The notes below the pieces were generated by a model. That model saw only the letters and a list, made by a program, of their open reading frames with translations, was not told where the DNA came from and searched no databases. From NCBI RefSeq assembly GCF_000399685.1, contig NZ_KB976987.1, forward strand, positions 2,247,954 to 2,311,953: DNA of 64,000 nt. The letters run 5' to 3'. The stretch comes from Acinetobacter pittii ANC 4050 (GTDB lineage Bacteria; Pseudomonadota; Gammaproteobacteria; Pseudomonadales; Moraxellaceae). Shown in pieces: positions 19,543-31,300 of this stretch; within the stretch, counting starts at the first letter, position 1, and every line of letters starts with the position of its first letter. The position numbers and the translations under genes were made by a program.

Positions 19543-20274
19543 TTAACTTTGCTGATGAATTGTTAAAAATTGGCAGATTTCTTCAATTGTTCGGTCTACT
19601 TCGAGGTATGGAAAAGCATGAGTAGCGCCTTTTAGCACTTTATAACTCATGTTTTCTGTCACGATCTCCTCAAATTTTTCGATAATTTTGCAAGGAATGA
19701 CATTATCTTGCTCAGCAAAAAGGTGAAGTTGTCGGCCAGAATAGTTTTTTAAGTTATCTACCAAGTTTAATTGTTCAAGCATTTGCAAACCTTCTATTAA
19801 AAGTTCATTTGATGGCGGATTTGCTATATTTTGAATATTTATCCAATCTTGTTTAGCTTGGGTTGAGCCAAGTGTAATCAAATAATAAAAACGCTTTAAC
19901 GTGGCTTGCGGGTTCTGTAAAAAAGAAGATTTAAATTGAGTGAATACATCTGTAGGCATTGCAGGTTGCCAATTATCGTTGGCAACGAAACAAGGATTTG
20001 AAGCAAGTGTAATTAATGTCTTAGTCTGCCCTGTTTGCTTATAAAAAATATCGACCAGTTGAGTTGCTAACTGTCCACCTAAAGACCAGCCTACGACTAC
20101 ATCAGCCCTAGCCACTAAGTCTAGCTGTGCTTGAAAGTTACTATCTAAAATATTAAAAATATTAATAAGTTGTGTCTCAAATCCTACTTTTTCCAAATGC
20201 AATTTAAGAGATTGCAAAGGTTCCACTCCTACTCCCCAACCTGTAATTAATAAAATTTTATTTTGTAACTTCAT
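19543..20274 (-). CDS. bioH: BioH-type pimeloyl-ACP methyl ester esterase
   Basis: BioH removes the methyl ester from pimeloyl-ACP methyl ester and so ends chain elongation for biotin. The 243-residue alpha/beta hydrolase resembles E. coli BioH: GWGVGVEP, the nucleophile Ser64 in GWSLGGQLA, TLASNPCFVANDNW, FYYLITLGSTQAKQDW, Asp190 and His219. I start at ATG 20274, matching the family N-terminus and a likely promoter only 30 nt upstream; the open frame to 20343 adds an unlikely hydrophobic extension. It is the first gene of the operon, 93 nt before bioA. Divergent esterases can replace BioH, so identity is good but not certain. Confidence 0.82.
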   Translation of the reverse strand: MKLQNKILLITGWGVGVEPLQSLKLHLEKVGFETQLINIFNILDSNFQAQLDLVARADVVVGWSLGGQLATQLVDIFYKQTGQTKTLITLASNPCFVANDNWQPAMPTDVFTQFKSSFLQNPQATLKRFYYLITLGSTQAKQDWINIQNIANPPSNELLIEGLQMLEQLNLVDNLKNYSGRQLHLFAEQDNVIPCKIIEKFEEIVTENMSYKVLKGATHAFPYLEVDRTIEEICQFLTIHQQS

Positions 20275-20629
20275 ATGCCTATCCAAAACCGATTTTATAA
20301 AGATTATATAATAATATTGATTTAAAATAGCCTTTAAAATCAATATTAAAACAATTTCGAAATCATAAAATCAAGTATTTATAATACGATAATATTCTGA
20401 AATATATTGATAAATAAGACCTGCATTATTCATATTAAATATACAAAACTTTAATTATCTAAACATTGAAGCCAATCAAAAAACAACATACTCCACACTT
20501 CGCCTATAAATCCATTATGCAATGTAATTAATGTTAATACTTATGTTTTTTTATTAAAAGAAATGACTCATCAATTCATTTTAATGTTAGAAGAGTAATT
20601 ATTGATCAAAAAATATTGGGAAGGCTAAT
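20275..20629. promoter_or_regulatory. Divergent control region of bioH and otsB, with palindrome
   Basis: This 355-nt, very AT-rich gap has no gene. On the minus strand TATAAT (plus positions 20303-20308) would start a transcript about 22 nt before bioH. Directly upstream lies a perfect inverted repeat, AATATTGATTT (20313-20323) and AAATCAATATT (20337-20347), which covers the -35 region and looks like an operator. On the plus strand otsB has the binding site GGAAGG; I see no clear promoter for it. Confidence 0.5.
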
Positions 20630-21481
20630 ATGAACAGTCAAAATACAATATCTGATGGGAGAGAAAAATATACATATTTTGTTACACCCAATCATATTAT
20701 AAGTAATATATCTTTAGATAAAAATTATTGTTTATTTTTGGATATTGATGGGACATTAGCACCCTTTCAAATTAATCCTGAGCATAGTTTTATTCCAAAC
20801 ACCACATTAGAAATTATAAAAAAAATTATTCAATTAAATATACCTGTTATTGCCGTAACAGGTCGTGATGTCAATACAGCTAGTAAACTCTTATATCCTA
20901 TTGAAGTTCCAATTGCGGGCTTGCATGGTTTAGATATTTGTCTTAATTCAGATTATTATATTCGGCCAGATTTAAGTCAGATTAATTTTAAACAATTAAA
21001 ACAAGATATTCAAAAATCTTGCGAAAAATATCCCGAGTTATTAATTGAGGACAAAGGTTATTCTGTTGCTTTACATTATCGCAAGAACCCAGATTTAGAA
21101 AATCACGCTATTAATATTATGCAACAGATTAGCTCTGATTATCCTCAATTAAAATTAAATAAGGGAAAATTTGTTATTGAATTAATTCCTCATCAAGCTG
21201 ATAAAGGTAAAGCAATTAAAACTATATTAAATCATCTTAATTTATCTTCTGTTTTACCTATTTTTATAGGCGATGATTTAACAGATGAATCTGGTTTTAT
21301 ATTTATTAATCAACAATCTGGTCTCACAATTAAAGTGGGTTCCGGTGAAACACAAGCTGAATATAGATTAAAAGATATTGATAGTGTCGCTAATTTTCTT
21401 TTTTTATTTCAAAACAGAATAAAAAGCTTATATGTCAAAAATAGCCAAAATCAGAATGGAGAAAAAATATGTCTAAATTAA
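20630..21481 (+). CDS. otsB: Trehalose-6-phosphate phosphatase
   Basis: OtsB removes phosphate from trehalose 6-phosphate. The 283-residue HAD protein has the nucleophile motif FLDIDGTLAPF (Asp38, Asp40), a conserved VTGRD, a GLHG loop in the cap, and IGDDLTDESGF near the end. It overlaps otsA by 13 nt. The gene is notably richer in AT and in codons such as ATA and TTA than otsA, which follows. Trehalose is a known salt-stress solute in Acinetobacter. Confidence 0.94.
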   Translation: MNSQNTISDGREKYTYFVTPNHIISNISLDKNYCLFLDIDGTLAPFQINPEHSFIPNTTLEIIKKIIQLNIPVIAVTGRDVNTASKLLYPIEVPIAGLHGLDICLNSDYYIRPDLSQINFKQLKQDIQKSCEKYPELLIEDKGYSVALHYRKNPDLENHAINIMQQISSDYPQLKLNKGKFVIELIPHQADKGKAIKTILNHLNLSSVLPIFIGDDLTDESGFIFINQQSGLTIKVGSGETQAEYRLKDIDSVANFLFLFQNRIKSLYVKNSQNQNGEKICLN

Positions 21482-22902
21482 TCGTATTATCGAACCGGAT
21501 AAGTATGCCCTCAGGTAAAGCTTCAGCTGGTGGCCTCGCCGTGGCTGTACAAGACGCTTTGAATGATAGTAATGGCATTTGGTTAGGCTGGAATGGCCAG
21601 CAAATTACCGATAGCGAAGCGCCAGAATTTGAACAAGCCTCTTCTCAAGGGATTGATTACATTACCTGCCCTCTTACCCATCAACAATATGCGCAATATT
21701 ACTGTGGTTTTGCAAATAAGGTTCTCTGGCCAGCAATGCATAGTCGCGAAGATCTAATTGAATATGATGCGCAAGAATATAGCACCTACCAAAAGGTCAA
21801 CCGTTTGTTTGCTGAAAAGTTAAAACAGCTTGCTCAACCTGAAGATCTTATTTGGATACACGATTATCACTTTTTTAGTGTAGCGCGTTACTGCCGTGAA
21901 TTAGGCATGCAAAATAAAATTGGTTTCTTTTTACATATACCATTTGCTAGTCTCAATATCTGGCGCAAAATTCCAGTAGGCCGAGAATTAATTCAAGACT
22001 TGAGTCAATATGATGTTATTGGTTTACAAACCCAAATCGATCAAAATGCATGTATGCAGACTTGTCTAAACTTACTCGAAGCTCAGAAAATACAAAGTAA
22101 CAGTATTAGCTACAAGAAACGTCAAATATTAATTAAGTCATACCCAATTGGTGTTCAGCCCGAAATTATACAAAAGCAAGCCCAACAAGAGCTGGCGACC
22201 TCTGCTGTGTTTAATTTTGAGGAAATACCACGTCAAAAAACAATTATTGGGGTTGATCGTATTGACTATTCGAAAGGTTTGCTCGAAAGATTTAATGCAT
22301 TTGCAACCTTTTTGGAAACCAGTCCTGAATATCATGGTCTAGTTCGTCATCTTCAAGTTGCAATACCTTCTCGTACCGATATTCCAGCTTATCAGCGTTT
22401 ATTCCAACGTTTTAAAACTAAGCTCGAGTTAATTAACGAAGAGTTTGCCCATGAAGACTGGCGACCTGTAGATTGCTGCTATGACACTGTTCAACACCAT
22501 AATCTTATGCACATTTATCGCCATTCAGATATTTGCTGGATCAGTTCACTACGCGATGGTATGAACTTGGTCGCTAAAGAATATATTGCAGCTCAAGACC
22601 CAGAAAATCCGGGCGTACTCATTTTATCTAAATATGCTGGTGCTGCTGAGCAGATGTCTCAAGCCTTGATTGTTGATCCGCAAGATAGAGCAGCGATGAT
22701 GGATGCTTTAAAAATGGCTTTAGAAATGTCTAAAACTGAGCGTGTTAATCGTTACCAGCAATTGATAGAAGGTTTAACATCATCTGATCTTACCCATTGG
22801 CGAAATAATTTCTTGGATGATTTAGAAAAGACACCAACTTTACTGATGAAGCCTCAGCGATTATTACAAGATAGTTATCAATCGATCTATCAGGTTTTAT
22901 AA
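21469..22902 (+). CDS. otsA: Trehalose-6-phosphate synthase
   Basis: OtsA joins UDP-glucose and glucose 6-phosphate to trehalose 6-phosphate. The 477-residue GT20 enzyme has the N-terminal LIVLSNRI and GGLAVAV, WIHDYHFF, FFLHIPFAS, VDRIDYSKGLLERF and the SLRDGMNLVAKEY motif of the nucleotide site. Start ATG 21469 has GGAG upstream, inside the end of otsB, so the two are translationally coupled. Confidence 0.97.
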   Translation: MSKLIVLSNRISMPSGKASAGGLAVAVQDALNDSNGIWLGWNGQQITDSEAPEFEQASSQGIDYITCPLTHQQYAQYYCGFANKVLWPAMHSREDLIEYDAQEYSTYQKVNRLFAEKLKQLAQPEDLIWIHDYHFFSVARYCRELGMQNKIGFFLHIPFASLNIWRKIPVGRELIQDLSQYDVIGLQTQIDQNACMQTCLNLLEAQKIQSNSISYKKRQILIKSYPIGVQPEIIQKQAQQELATSAVFNFEEIPRQKTIIGVDRIDYSKGLLERFNAFATFLETSPEYHGLVRHLQVAIPSRTDIPAYQRLFQRFKTKLELINEEFAHEDWRPVDCCYDTVQHHNLMHIYRHSDICWISSLRDGMNLVAKEYIAAQDPENPGVLILSKYAGAAEQMSQALIVDPQDRAAMMDALKMALEMSKTERVNRYQQLIEGLTSSDLTHWRNNFLDDLEKTPTLLMKPQRLLQDSYQSIYQVL

Positions 22903-22909
22903 ATCTAAA

Positions 22910-22948
22910 TAAAAGAACATCGAGGAATTAAATTTCTCGATGTTCTTT
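22910..22948. terminator. Terminator between otsA and MFS gene
   Basis: A perfect 13-bp inverted repeat, AAAGAACATCGAG (22912-22924) and CTCGATGTTCTTT (22936-22948), lies between the convergent genes. The minus-strand tail is TTTTATTT. Confidence 0.7.
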
Positions 22949-22970
22949 GAGGATCTCTATTATTTATAAA

Positions 22971-24218
22971 TTAATTTGTCTTTATTAATGTAAAACGGTT
23001 AAGTAAAGCAATGACAAATAGCAATACAGCTACGCCTGTTAAAACAGTACTTAAACCGGTCCATTCACCAATTAAACCAATTAAAGCCGGGCCGCTTAAA
23101 GAACCCGTATAAGCAATCGTTGATACTAAAGAAAGTGCAGCTGCTTTTGGCATATTGTTTTGTCGACCCACCCGAGAAAACATCACTGGTACAATATTAG
23201 AACAGCCTAGTCCTAACAGTGCATAACCTAATATAACTACTTGCCAGACTGGCGCAGTCACAATAATAGCCATACCAATCGCAGCCACAATTGCACTATA
23301 AGTTACAATATTCTTTTCGCCCCATTGCTTAAGCAAGACATGACCTGCAAAACGTCCAGTGGTCATGCTAAGCGCAAAGAAAGTATAAGCTAAGCCAGCA
23401 AAAGCAGGGTTAAGCTGATATTTACTTGTTAAATAAATACCACCCCAGTCCATTGCCGCACCTTCTGATAAGAAGGCGATAAAACACATCATACCAATAA
23501 GCAAAATAATGCCATCGGGACGATAAAATTTTTTCGGTGCTTGAGTTGTATCTTCATGTGGCTTTTCATCCTGTTCAAAAGACGTTAAACAAGATGGAAT
23601 CGCAACACCACCAATAACAAGTAAAATCATAACAACTGATAACGTACTCATTAATGGAGAAAGACCCACTGCCAATAATGCAGTCACAAGCATAGCGCCT
23701 GTTAAACCACCCAAACTACACATTCCATGGAAGCTAGACATAAGAGCTCGCAAGCTATGCTTTTCTACAACCACTGCTTGTAAATTGATAGCTACTCCAA
23801 GACATCCTGCTGCCGATCCAAAAATAAACAATGCTACAGCCATGGTCACAATGCTGCTCCACATCGTAAGGCTAGGCAATAAAACCATTAACAGCATCAA
23901 TGCCAAAGCAATTAATGGACGACATCCCCAGCGCTTGACTAAAGCTCCGGTCGCAGGCATAGCAATCATTGAACCAATCCCCATACAAAGCAAAAGTAAA
24001 CCAAAATTGGCATGATTTAGGTTTAAACGTTGCTGTGCAAAAGGAATAAGAGGTGCCCAAGCTGCAGTCGCAAAACCTAAGCTAAAAAAGCTTAGTCGTG
24101 TTGCAAGACGTTGTGTGCTTAAGAGTGTAGCTGTATCTAAAACAGCAGGTTTGGTAAATAACATATTTCGCGAACTCACCATAAAATCATGGGCGATCCA
24201 TACCAACCGATTTTCCAT
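22971..24218 (-). CDS. MFS transporter (YbjJ-like)
   Basis: The 415-residue protein has about 12 membrane segments and an internal cytoplasmic loop rich in charged residues (FEQDEKPHEDTTQ) between the halves. The sequence is like inner-membrane MFS proteins of the YbjJ type, whose substrates are unknown. I keep ATG 24218 because AAGGG lies 7 nt upstream. That binding site is part of the 3-prime arm of a perfect 13-bp hairpin, described separately, so translation is probably controlled. Later in-frame ATGs have no binding site. Confidence 0.85.
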   Translation of the reverse strand: MENRLVWIAHDFMVSSRNMLFTKPAVLDTATLLSTQRLATRLSFFSLGFATAAWAPLIPFAQQRLNLNHANFGLLLLCMGIGSMIAMPATGALVKRWGCRPLIALALMLLMVLLPSLTMWSSIVTMAVALFIFGSAAGCLGVAINLQAVVVEKHSLRALMSSFHGMCSLGGLTGAMLVTALLAVGLSPLMSTLSVVMILLVIGGVAIPSCLTSFEQDEKPHEDTTQAPKKFYRPDGIILLIGMMCFIAFLSEGAAMDWGGIYLTSKYQLNPAFAGLAYTFFALSMTTGRFAGHVLLKQWGEKNIVTYSAIVAAIGMAIIVTAPVWQVVILGYALLGLGCSNIVPVMFSRVGRQNNMPKAAALSLVSTIAYTGSLSGPALIGLIGEWTGLSTVLTGVAVLLFVIALLNRFTLIKTN

Positions 24219-24221
24219 AGA

Positions 24222-24274
24222 AAAACCCTTGCCTCATTAAATTTCTAGGCAAGGGTTTTGTTGGCGAAATTATA
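24222..24274 (-). promoter_or_regulatory. Promoter and SD-burying hairpin in the MFS gene leader
   Basis: On the minus strand TATAAT (plus 24269-24274) would start a leader of about 45 nt. Most of it folds as a perfect 13-bp stem: AAAACCCTTGCCT with AGGCAAGGGTTTT (plus 24247-24259 and 24222-24234) around a 12-nt loop. The second arm contains the ribosome binding site AAGGG and runs into five T residues before the start codon, so the same hairpin could stop transcription or block translation. The sequence shows the structure; the regulation is inferred. Confidence 0.6.
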
Positions 24275-24334
24275 TCCAATTTCATAAAAAAAACAGGGGG
24301 TGTGATACAATTTTTCTGACTTTTTTGTAACTGC

Positions 24335-24359
24335 CAAAGCCTTATATAGTAAGGCTTTG
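24335..24359. repeat. Perfect 10-bp inverted repeat between bfr and MFS gene
   Basis: CAAAGCCTTA and TAAGGCTTTG are separated by TATAG. It has no T tract on either side, so it is less likely a terminator and may be a protein site upstream of the MFS promoter. Confidence 0.4.
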
Positions 24360-24421
24360 AATATGTTCAATTTGACAAAACTAGCATTTAAGCGATGAGT
24401 TAATTTTATTTAAATAAGCCA

Positions 24422-24447
24422 ATAAAAAACCCAGCCTGAGCTGGGTT
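24422..24447 (-). terminator. Terminator after bfr
   Basis: The stem AACCCAGC/GCTGGGTT with the loop CTGA is followed on the minus strand by a run of T residues. It starts 7 nt after the bfr stop. Confidence 0.85.
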
Positions 24448-24453
24448 CTTTTA

Positions 24454-24918
24454 TTAAATTTGAGATTGAATATAATTTTGTAAGCCAATCAACTCAATTA
24501 AACGTAATTGCTTTTCTAACCAGTATGTATGATCTTCTTCAGTATCTGATAATTGTTGACGCAACATATCACGGCTAATGTAATCGCCCTTCTCTTCACA
24601 AAGTTTGATACCTGTCGCCAACTTTTCACGAACGTGATATTCAAGCGCCAAATCAGCTTTTAAACAAGATACAACGTCTGTACCAACGTTGATATCTTCA
24701 CGGTGCATGTTTGGTTTAGCACCTAAAAATAATACACGGCGAATGATCGCATCAGCATGAGAAGCTTCTTCTTGCATCTCATGATCAATACGTTCATAAA
24801 TTTTATTTAAGCCCCAATCTTCATACATGCGAGAATGGATTAGATATTGATCACGGGCAGCCAATTCTCCGCCAATGAGCATATTTAAATAGTCTATGAC
24901 TTCTGGATTGCCACGCAT
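24454..24918 (-). CDS. bfr: Bacterioferritin lacking the haem-ligand methionine
   Basis: Bacterioferritin forms 24-subunit cages that oxidise and store iron. The 154-residue protein aligns without gaps to the first half of E. coli Bfr and keeps the di-iron ligands Glu18, Glu51, His54, a Glu near 93, Glu127 and His130. Position 52, the Met that binds haem between subunits, is Ala (EEASHAD against EEM-type EMKHAD). Such subunits occur in species that make two Bfr types. The start has AGGAGA upstream. Confidence 0.92.
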   Translation of the reverse strand: MRGNPEVIDYLNMLIGGELAARDQYLIHSRMYEDWGLNKIYERIDHEMQEEASHADAIIRRVLFLGAKPNMHREDINVGTDVVSCLKADLALEYHVREKLATGIKLCEEKGDYISRDMLRQQLSDTEEDHTYWLEKQLRLIELIGLQNYIQSQI

Positions 24919-25056
24919 AATAAATCTCCTATCGTATGAGAACTATTATGGGCAATCTTAAAAGTGATTGCAAAACAAAAAATAGTTAAGTTTATGATTT
25001 TTATCAAATTAAAATGAGAAACATACGCATTTGCAGTTTAAGTTATTTAAATTTTC

Positions 25057-25103
25057 TCTGCAAAAAGAAACGCTTGTCCGATTTATTAGCTCAGACAAGC
25101 GTT
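25057..25103 (-). terminator. Terminator after ligA
   Basis: AACGCTTGTC (25069-25078) and GACAAGCGTT (25094-25103) form a 10-bp stem; on the minus strand it is followed by TTCTTTTT. It lies about 70 nt after the ligA stop. The gap 24919-25170 holds no other recognisable gene. Confidence 0.65.
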
Positions 25104-25170
25104 AAAATAAGGCACAAACCATCAATTTATAAATTTGTAACTAAAATCAATGGTTCTTATTTCGGTAGAT

Positions 25171-27261
<2,091 letters not shown>

Positions 27262-27304
27262 CTAGATATGTTGCAATTATCGCAACGAACGTAAAAAATT
27301 AAAA

Positions 27305-28351
27305 CTAGGCAGTCGCCTGTGCCGGACGATAATCAATCACATGATGACGCCAGTGCTCTTTCAACTGTGGCGTAAATTCAAGATTATTTTCATCGTAAAC
27401 TTTGCCATCGATTTCGCGAGCAATTAGACCCGCAATACTCGCCATCATATCAAAACCTGTCACGGCTTTACTGTTTGGAAGCGCAAGGAAAAATGCCAAC
27501 CCTTGAACTTGTTCGGTAGATAAAGTTTCAAGATCAAACCCAGCTGGTCCATTGTCTGTCATACGCAATACAGAGAACATGAGTACACTCGGCTCATCCG
27601 TATTTTCATAACGATGGAAACATGACATTTCGCCGTAACGTAAACCATATTTTAACAGCACTTTAAGGGCTTTATCGCCAGACAAAGCACGACGAGGGTT
27701 TGGATACACATTTAACGCAATAATCTGTTCAGCCATCGCTAATGCACTTTCATCATCATAGCGTTGCTGTTCATGTAAATGTACATCCAGAATATTGCTC
27801 TCGCCTTCAAATTCAGCAATTTTGGCAGTTTCAATATTCGGGTTTAAACTCAACTCAGGCTCAGCTTTTTCGCTTTCAGCTTCCAGACTCTCTTGTGCTA
27901 AAGCTTCACCTTCCGGTTTCACAGAAACTGCATCGACCAACTCAACTGAACCATTTGTAGTAATAGCAGAGCTTGTTACTTCTTCTTCAGCTTTAATTTC
28001 TTCTACAGAAGCATTTTCAACAACTGCTGGGGTTTGTTCAGTTTGAATTGTTTTAGGGGGTTCTACAGACTCAATTTCTGACTGTTTTGTTTCAGGTACT
28101 TGTGACGGTGCAGCTCCGCTTAAAGTCGGTTCTACTCGCTCAGCACTCGTCACCGCTACAGATTCAGCTTCAGTTTTTTCAAGCTGATCTCTCACATGTC
28201 TAGGGATAACCGGTTGATTACTATCAGGATTAATATGTAAATCACTGTCTAATGAGGGTTCAGCATGGTTTGGCTTTTTTAAAATCATTTTTAAGCCAAT
28301 TAGCATAATTATAATGGCAACAACGATGCCAATAATCGTATTGATTTCCAT
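27305..28351 (-). CDS. zipA: Cell division protein ZipA
   Basis: ZipA ties the FtsZ ring to the membrane. The 348-residue protein has one N-terminal membrane helix (about 5-24), a basic patch, a long linker rich in Glu, Pro, Val and Ala (about 45-195) and a C-terminal FtsZ-binding domain (about 205-340: VLMFSVLRMTDNG, GLAFFLALPN). It begins 1 nt after the smc stop, so smc and zipA are surely cotranscribed. ligA follows. Confidence 0.93.
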   Translation of the reverse strand: MEINTIIGIVVAIIIMLIGLKMILKKPNHAEPSLDSDLHINPDSNQPVIPRHVRDQLEKTEAESVAVTSAERVEPTLSGAAPSQVPETKQSEIESVEPPKTIQTEQTPAVVENASVEEIKAEEEVTSSAITTNGSVELVDAVSVKPEGEALAQESLEAESEKAEPELSLNPNIETAKIAEFEGESNILDVHLHEQQRYDDESALAMAEQIIALNVYPNPRRALSGDKALKVLLKYGLRYGEMSCFHRYENTDEPSVLMFSVLRMTDNGPAGFDLETLSTEQVQGLAFFLALPNSKAVTGFDMMASIAGLIAREIDGKVYDENNLEFTPQLKEHWRHHVIDYRPAQATA

Positions 28352-28352
28352 T

Positions 28353-31300
28353 CTATGACTCCGAAACTAACCCGTATTCTTTTGCCTGTTCTAAATCGAC
28401 AGTGACTAATTTTGATGTACCCGGTTCAGGCATGGTCACACCCAACAAATCAGTTGCCATGGTCATCGCCAGCTTATTATGTGTAATGTAAATGAATTGT
28501 ACATGTTCAGAAAGCTCTTTTACCAAATTACAATATCTCTGAACATTCGCATCGTCGAGTGGTGCATCCACTTCATCTAATACACAAAACGGTGCCGGAT
28601 TTAATCTAAAAATTGCAAATACCAATGCTAACGCTGTTAAAGCCTTTTCTCCACCGGAAAGTAATGCTAGAGAACTATTTTTTTTACCCGGTGGTCTTGC
28701 CATTAGTTTAACACCAGATTGCCAGTCATCTTCAAGACTTAAACTTGCTTCTCCACCATTAAAGACCTTTGGAAACAGATTTTGCAACTCTTGATTAATT
28801 CGATCAAAAGTTGTCATAAACAACTTACGGGTTTCCTGATCAATGCTTTTCATCGCATCTTTTAGTTGAGTTACCGTATTTTCCAAATCTTGGATCTGGT
28901 GGCTCAGCTCATCAAAACGCTGAGAAACTTCCTCAAACTCTTGTGAAGCAGCAAGGTTAACCGCACCGATTTTTTCAAACTGTTTCTGTACTTTTTCCAG
29001 TTTTTGCTGATGCTCGGTTAAATCTATTTGTAAGCCCTTTTGTATCTCGGCATTTAGTTCTTTAAGCTGTTCTTGATAATGTTCACGGTCTGACTTAGCT
29101 GCTTGCCATGCTAACCGTTTCTGTTCAAGTTGTTCTCTAAGCTGCTCATCTTTTTGTTGATATTGATGACGCTGATCTGTCAGTGTTTGTTGCTTTTCCT
29201 GCACACTATTGAGTTCAAGCTGCCACTCATTCCAGTTCTTTTGCAACTTTTCAGTTTGAGCAAATTGCTGCTGAAATTCTGACTCAAGGTTTGGTAACTC
29301 TAACTGAATAGGGTCAACAAACTTTTTCGCTTGTTCCATTTGAGCTGCAATTTGCTGATATTGGCTCTGCAAGAACGAGATATCTTTTTCAAGCAACTCA
29401 ATCTGTTGAGTAGTCTGCGTGCTATTACGGCGTAAAATTTCACGTTCTTGCTGCTGATGTTGTAGAGCTTGTTGCTGTTCTTCTAACTGCTCTGTTAACT
29501 CTTCTACCCGAAATTGCAAAGTTTTATAGTCAGGTAAGATGGTTTCGAGCTTGATTGCCAATGCATGCAAATCAATTTCAAGATCGTCTTTTTGCATGGC
29601 ATCTTCTTCAAGCTGCATGTCTAACTGACCAAGTTGATCTTTCAATTGTTGTTTTTGCAATAAAAATGCTTGTGCTGCGGTTTGTTGTTTAGCAATTTGT
29701 ACATCCAACTGTTGCAAGTCTTTTTGTTTTTGTTTCACAACTTGCTGTTTGTGCTGCATATCAGCCTGTAACTGCCCTAACTCATCCTTTTGATTTACTA
29801 CAATTTGATCTAATGCTTGTAATTCAGGTTGTTGCTTTTCAAGAGTTTGTTCAATTTCATCTAAACGAATGCGATGGCTCAGCATACCTTGTGCACTTTG
29901 ACTCTCGTCATCATACATAAGGGCAATCACCCAATCCTGCCCAACATGATAGCCATCTAAGGTCAAAATAGATTGACCATGTTCCAGCTGTTTTTGCTCA
30001 TTCAAAGCATGAGCCAAATCTTGTGCAATCGCTACATTTGAAAATATTGATAGCTGTGGCGAAGCAATCCAGTTATTTAAACAGGCCAAATTCCTCTTAA
30101 ATTTAGTTGTTTGTTCAGAAGGTTTTAACTGACGAGCAATTCCTTCCTGAAAGGCTTGTTCAGTTTCAACAATATGCGCCTGCAACCATTTTGCTAAAAA
30201 CTTCTCAACAATCTGCGCATGCGCTTTACCTTGCTCACTTAACTGTAGAGCCTGCATTAAACGTAGCGCATCTTGATGTTGCTTTGGGCTTTGCTTTGCA
30301 ACCAGCTGACTTAAATTTTTCTGCTCTGATAATAAAACCTGAATTTCGGTTTTCAGGGTTTGTTGTTGATTTTTACTTAACTGATGTTGCTGTTGAGATT
30401 GCTCTAAACTTAGCAATTGTTGCTCAATTTCAGTTTCAAGCGTCGCTATTTCGCCACATAACTGTTGTTGTAATTGCTCAAGCTCACCCTGCTCATCTTC
30501 ATGAACGTGTGATTGAATTTGGCTTGCTTGATGTTGCAATGTTTCTTTTTGCTGCTCAAGTCGCTGAACATTTTTGCCCAACTGCTCAATTTGAGCTGAC
30601 ATCTGCATTTTTTGCTGCTGTTGTTTTTCAACCTGAGCTTTGATTTGGTCAAACTGTTGTTGTGCTTGTTTTTGCTGAGATTGTAAATTAGCAAAGTTTT
30701 GTTCAGCCTCCGTCGCTGTATGCTCAATTCCAGTTAAAGCTTCGGTTTGCTCTTCTAGCTGATTATTCAGTGTTTCGAGTTGCAATTCAGAAAGCTGTAA
30801 ACGTTCTTTAGTTTGAAATTTTTGCTGCTCTAACTGAACGAGAGTCGTACTATTTTGCTGGTATAGACTCTGTTTTTGTTCAAGAGTCATTTTCAGTTCA
30901 GACAGTTTCTTTTCAGCTTGTTGCCATTCTTGTTGTAGCGGTGAAGATTGCTGAATAAGTCGCTGAAATAAAGCACTGGTTGATTCTAAATCATGTTCAA
31001 TTGTACTTAATTCTGAGCGGACCAATTTAAAGGTTTCGCCCAGTTCATTCATTTGAACTGTATATTCTTCTTGTAGGCGTACACTTTTATCTGCCTGAAA
31101 AGACAAAATTTCAATTTTTAGAGTACGAATCTGGCTTTCTAACGTTTTATATTGAACTGCCGCTTCTGACTGGCGTTTAAGCGTTTTAAGCTGCGATTTT
31201 AACTCAAGCGCAATATCTTCTAAACGTGAAAGGTTTTGCTCGGTATGCTCAAGATGCTGCAAGGTTTCGCGTCGACGCGCTTGATAGCGTGAAACACCTG

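Noticed and set aside
30107..30643. Plus-strand frame of 178 codons opposite smc
   Set aside because: It is antisense to the Gln-rich coiled coil, where CAA/CAG codons read as TTG/CTG and rarely give stops. It has no start signal or family resemblance.
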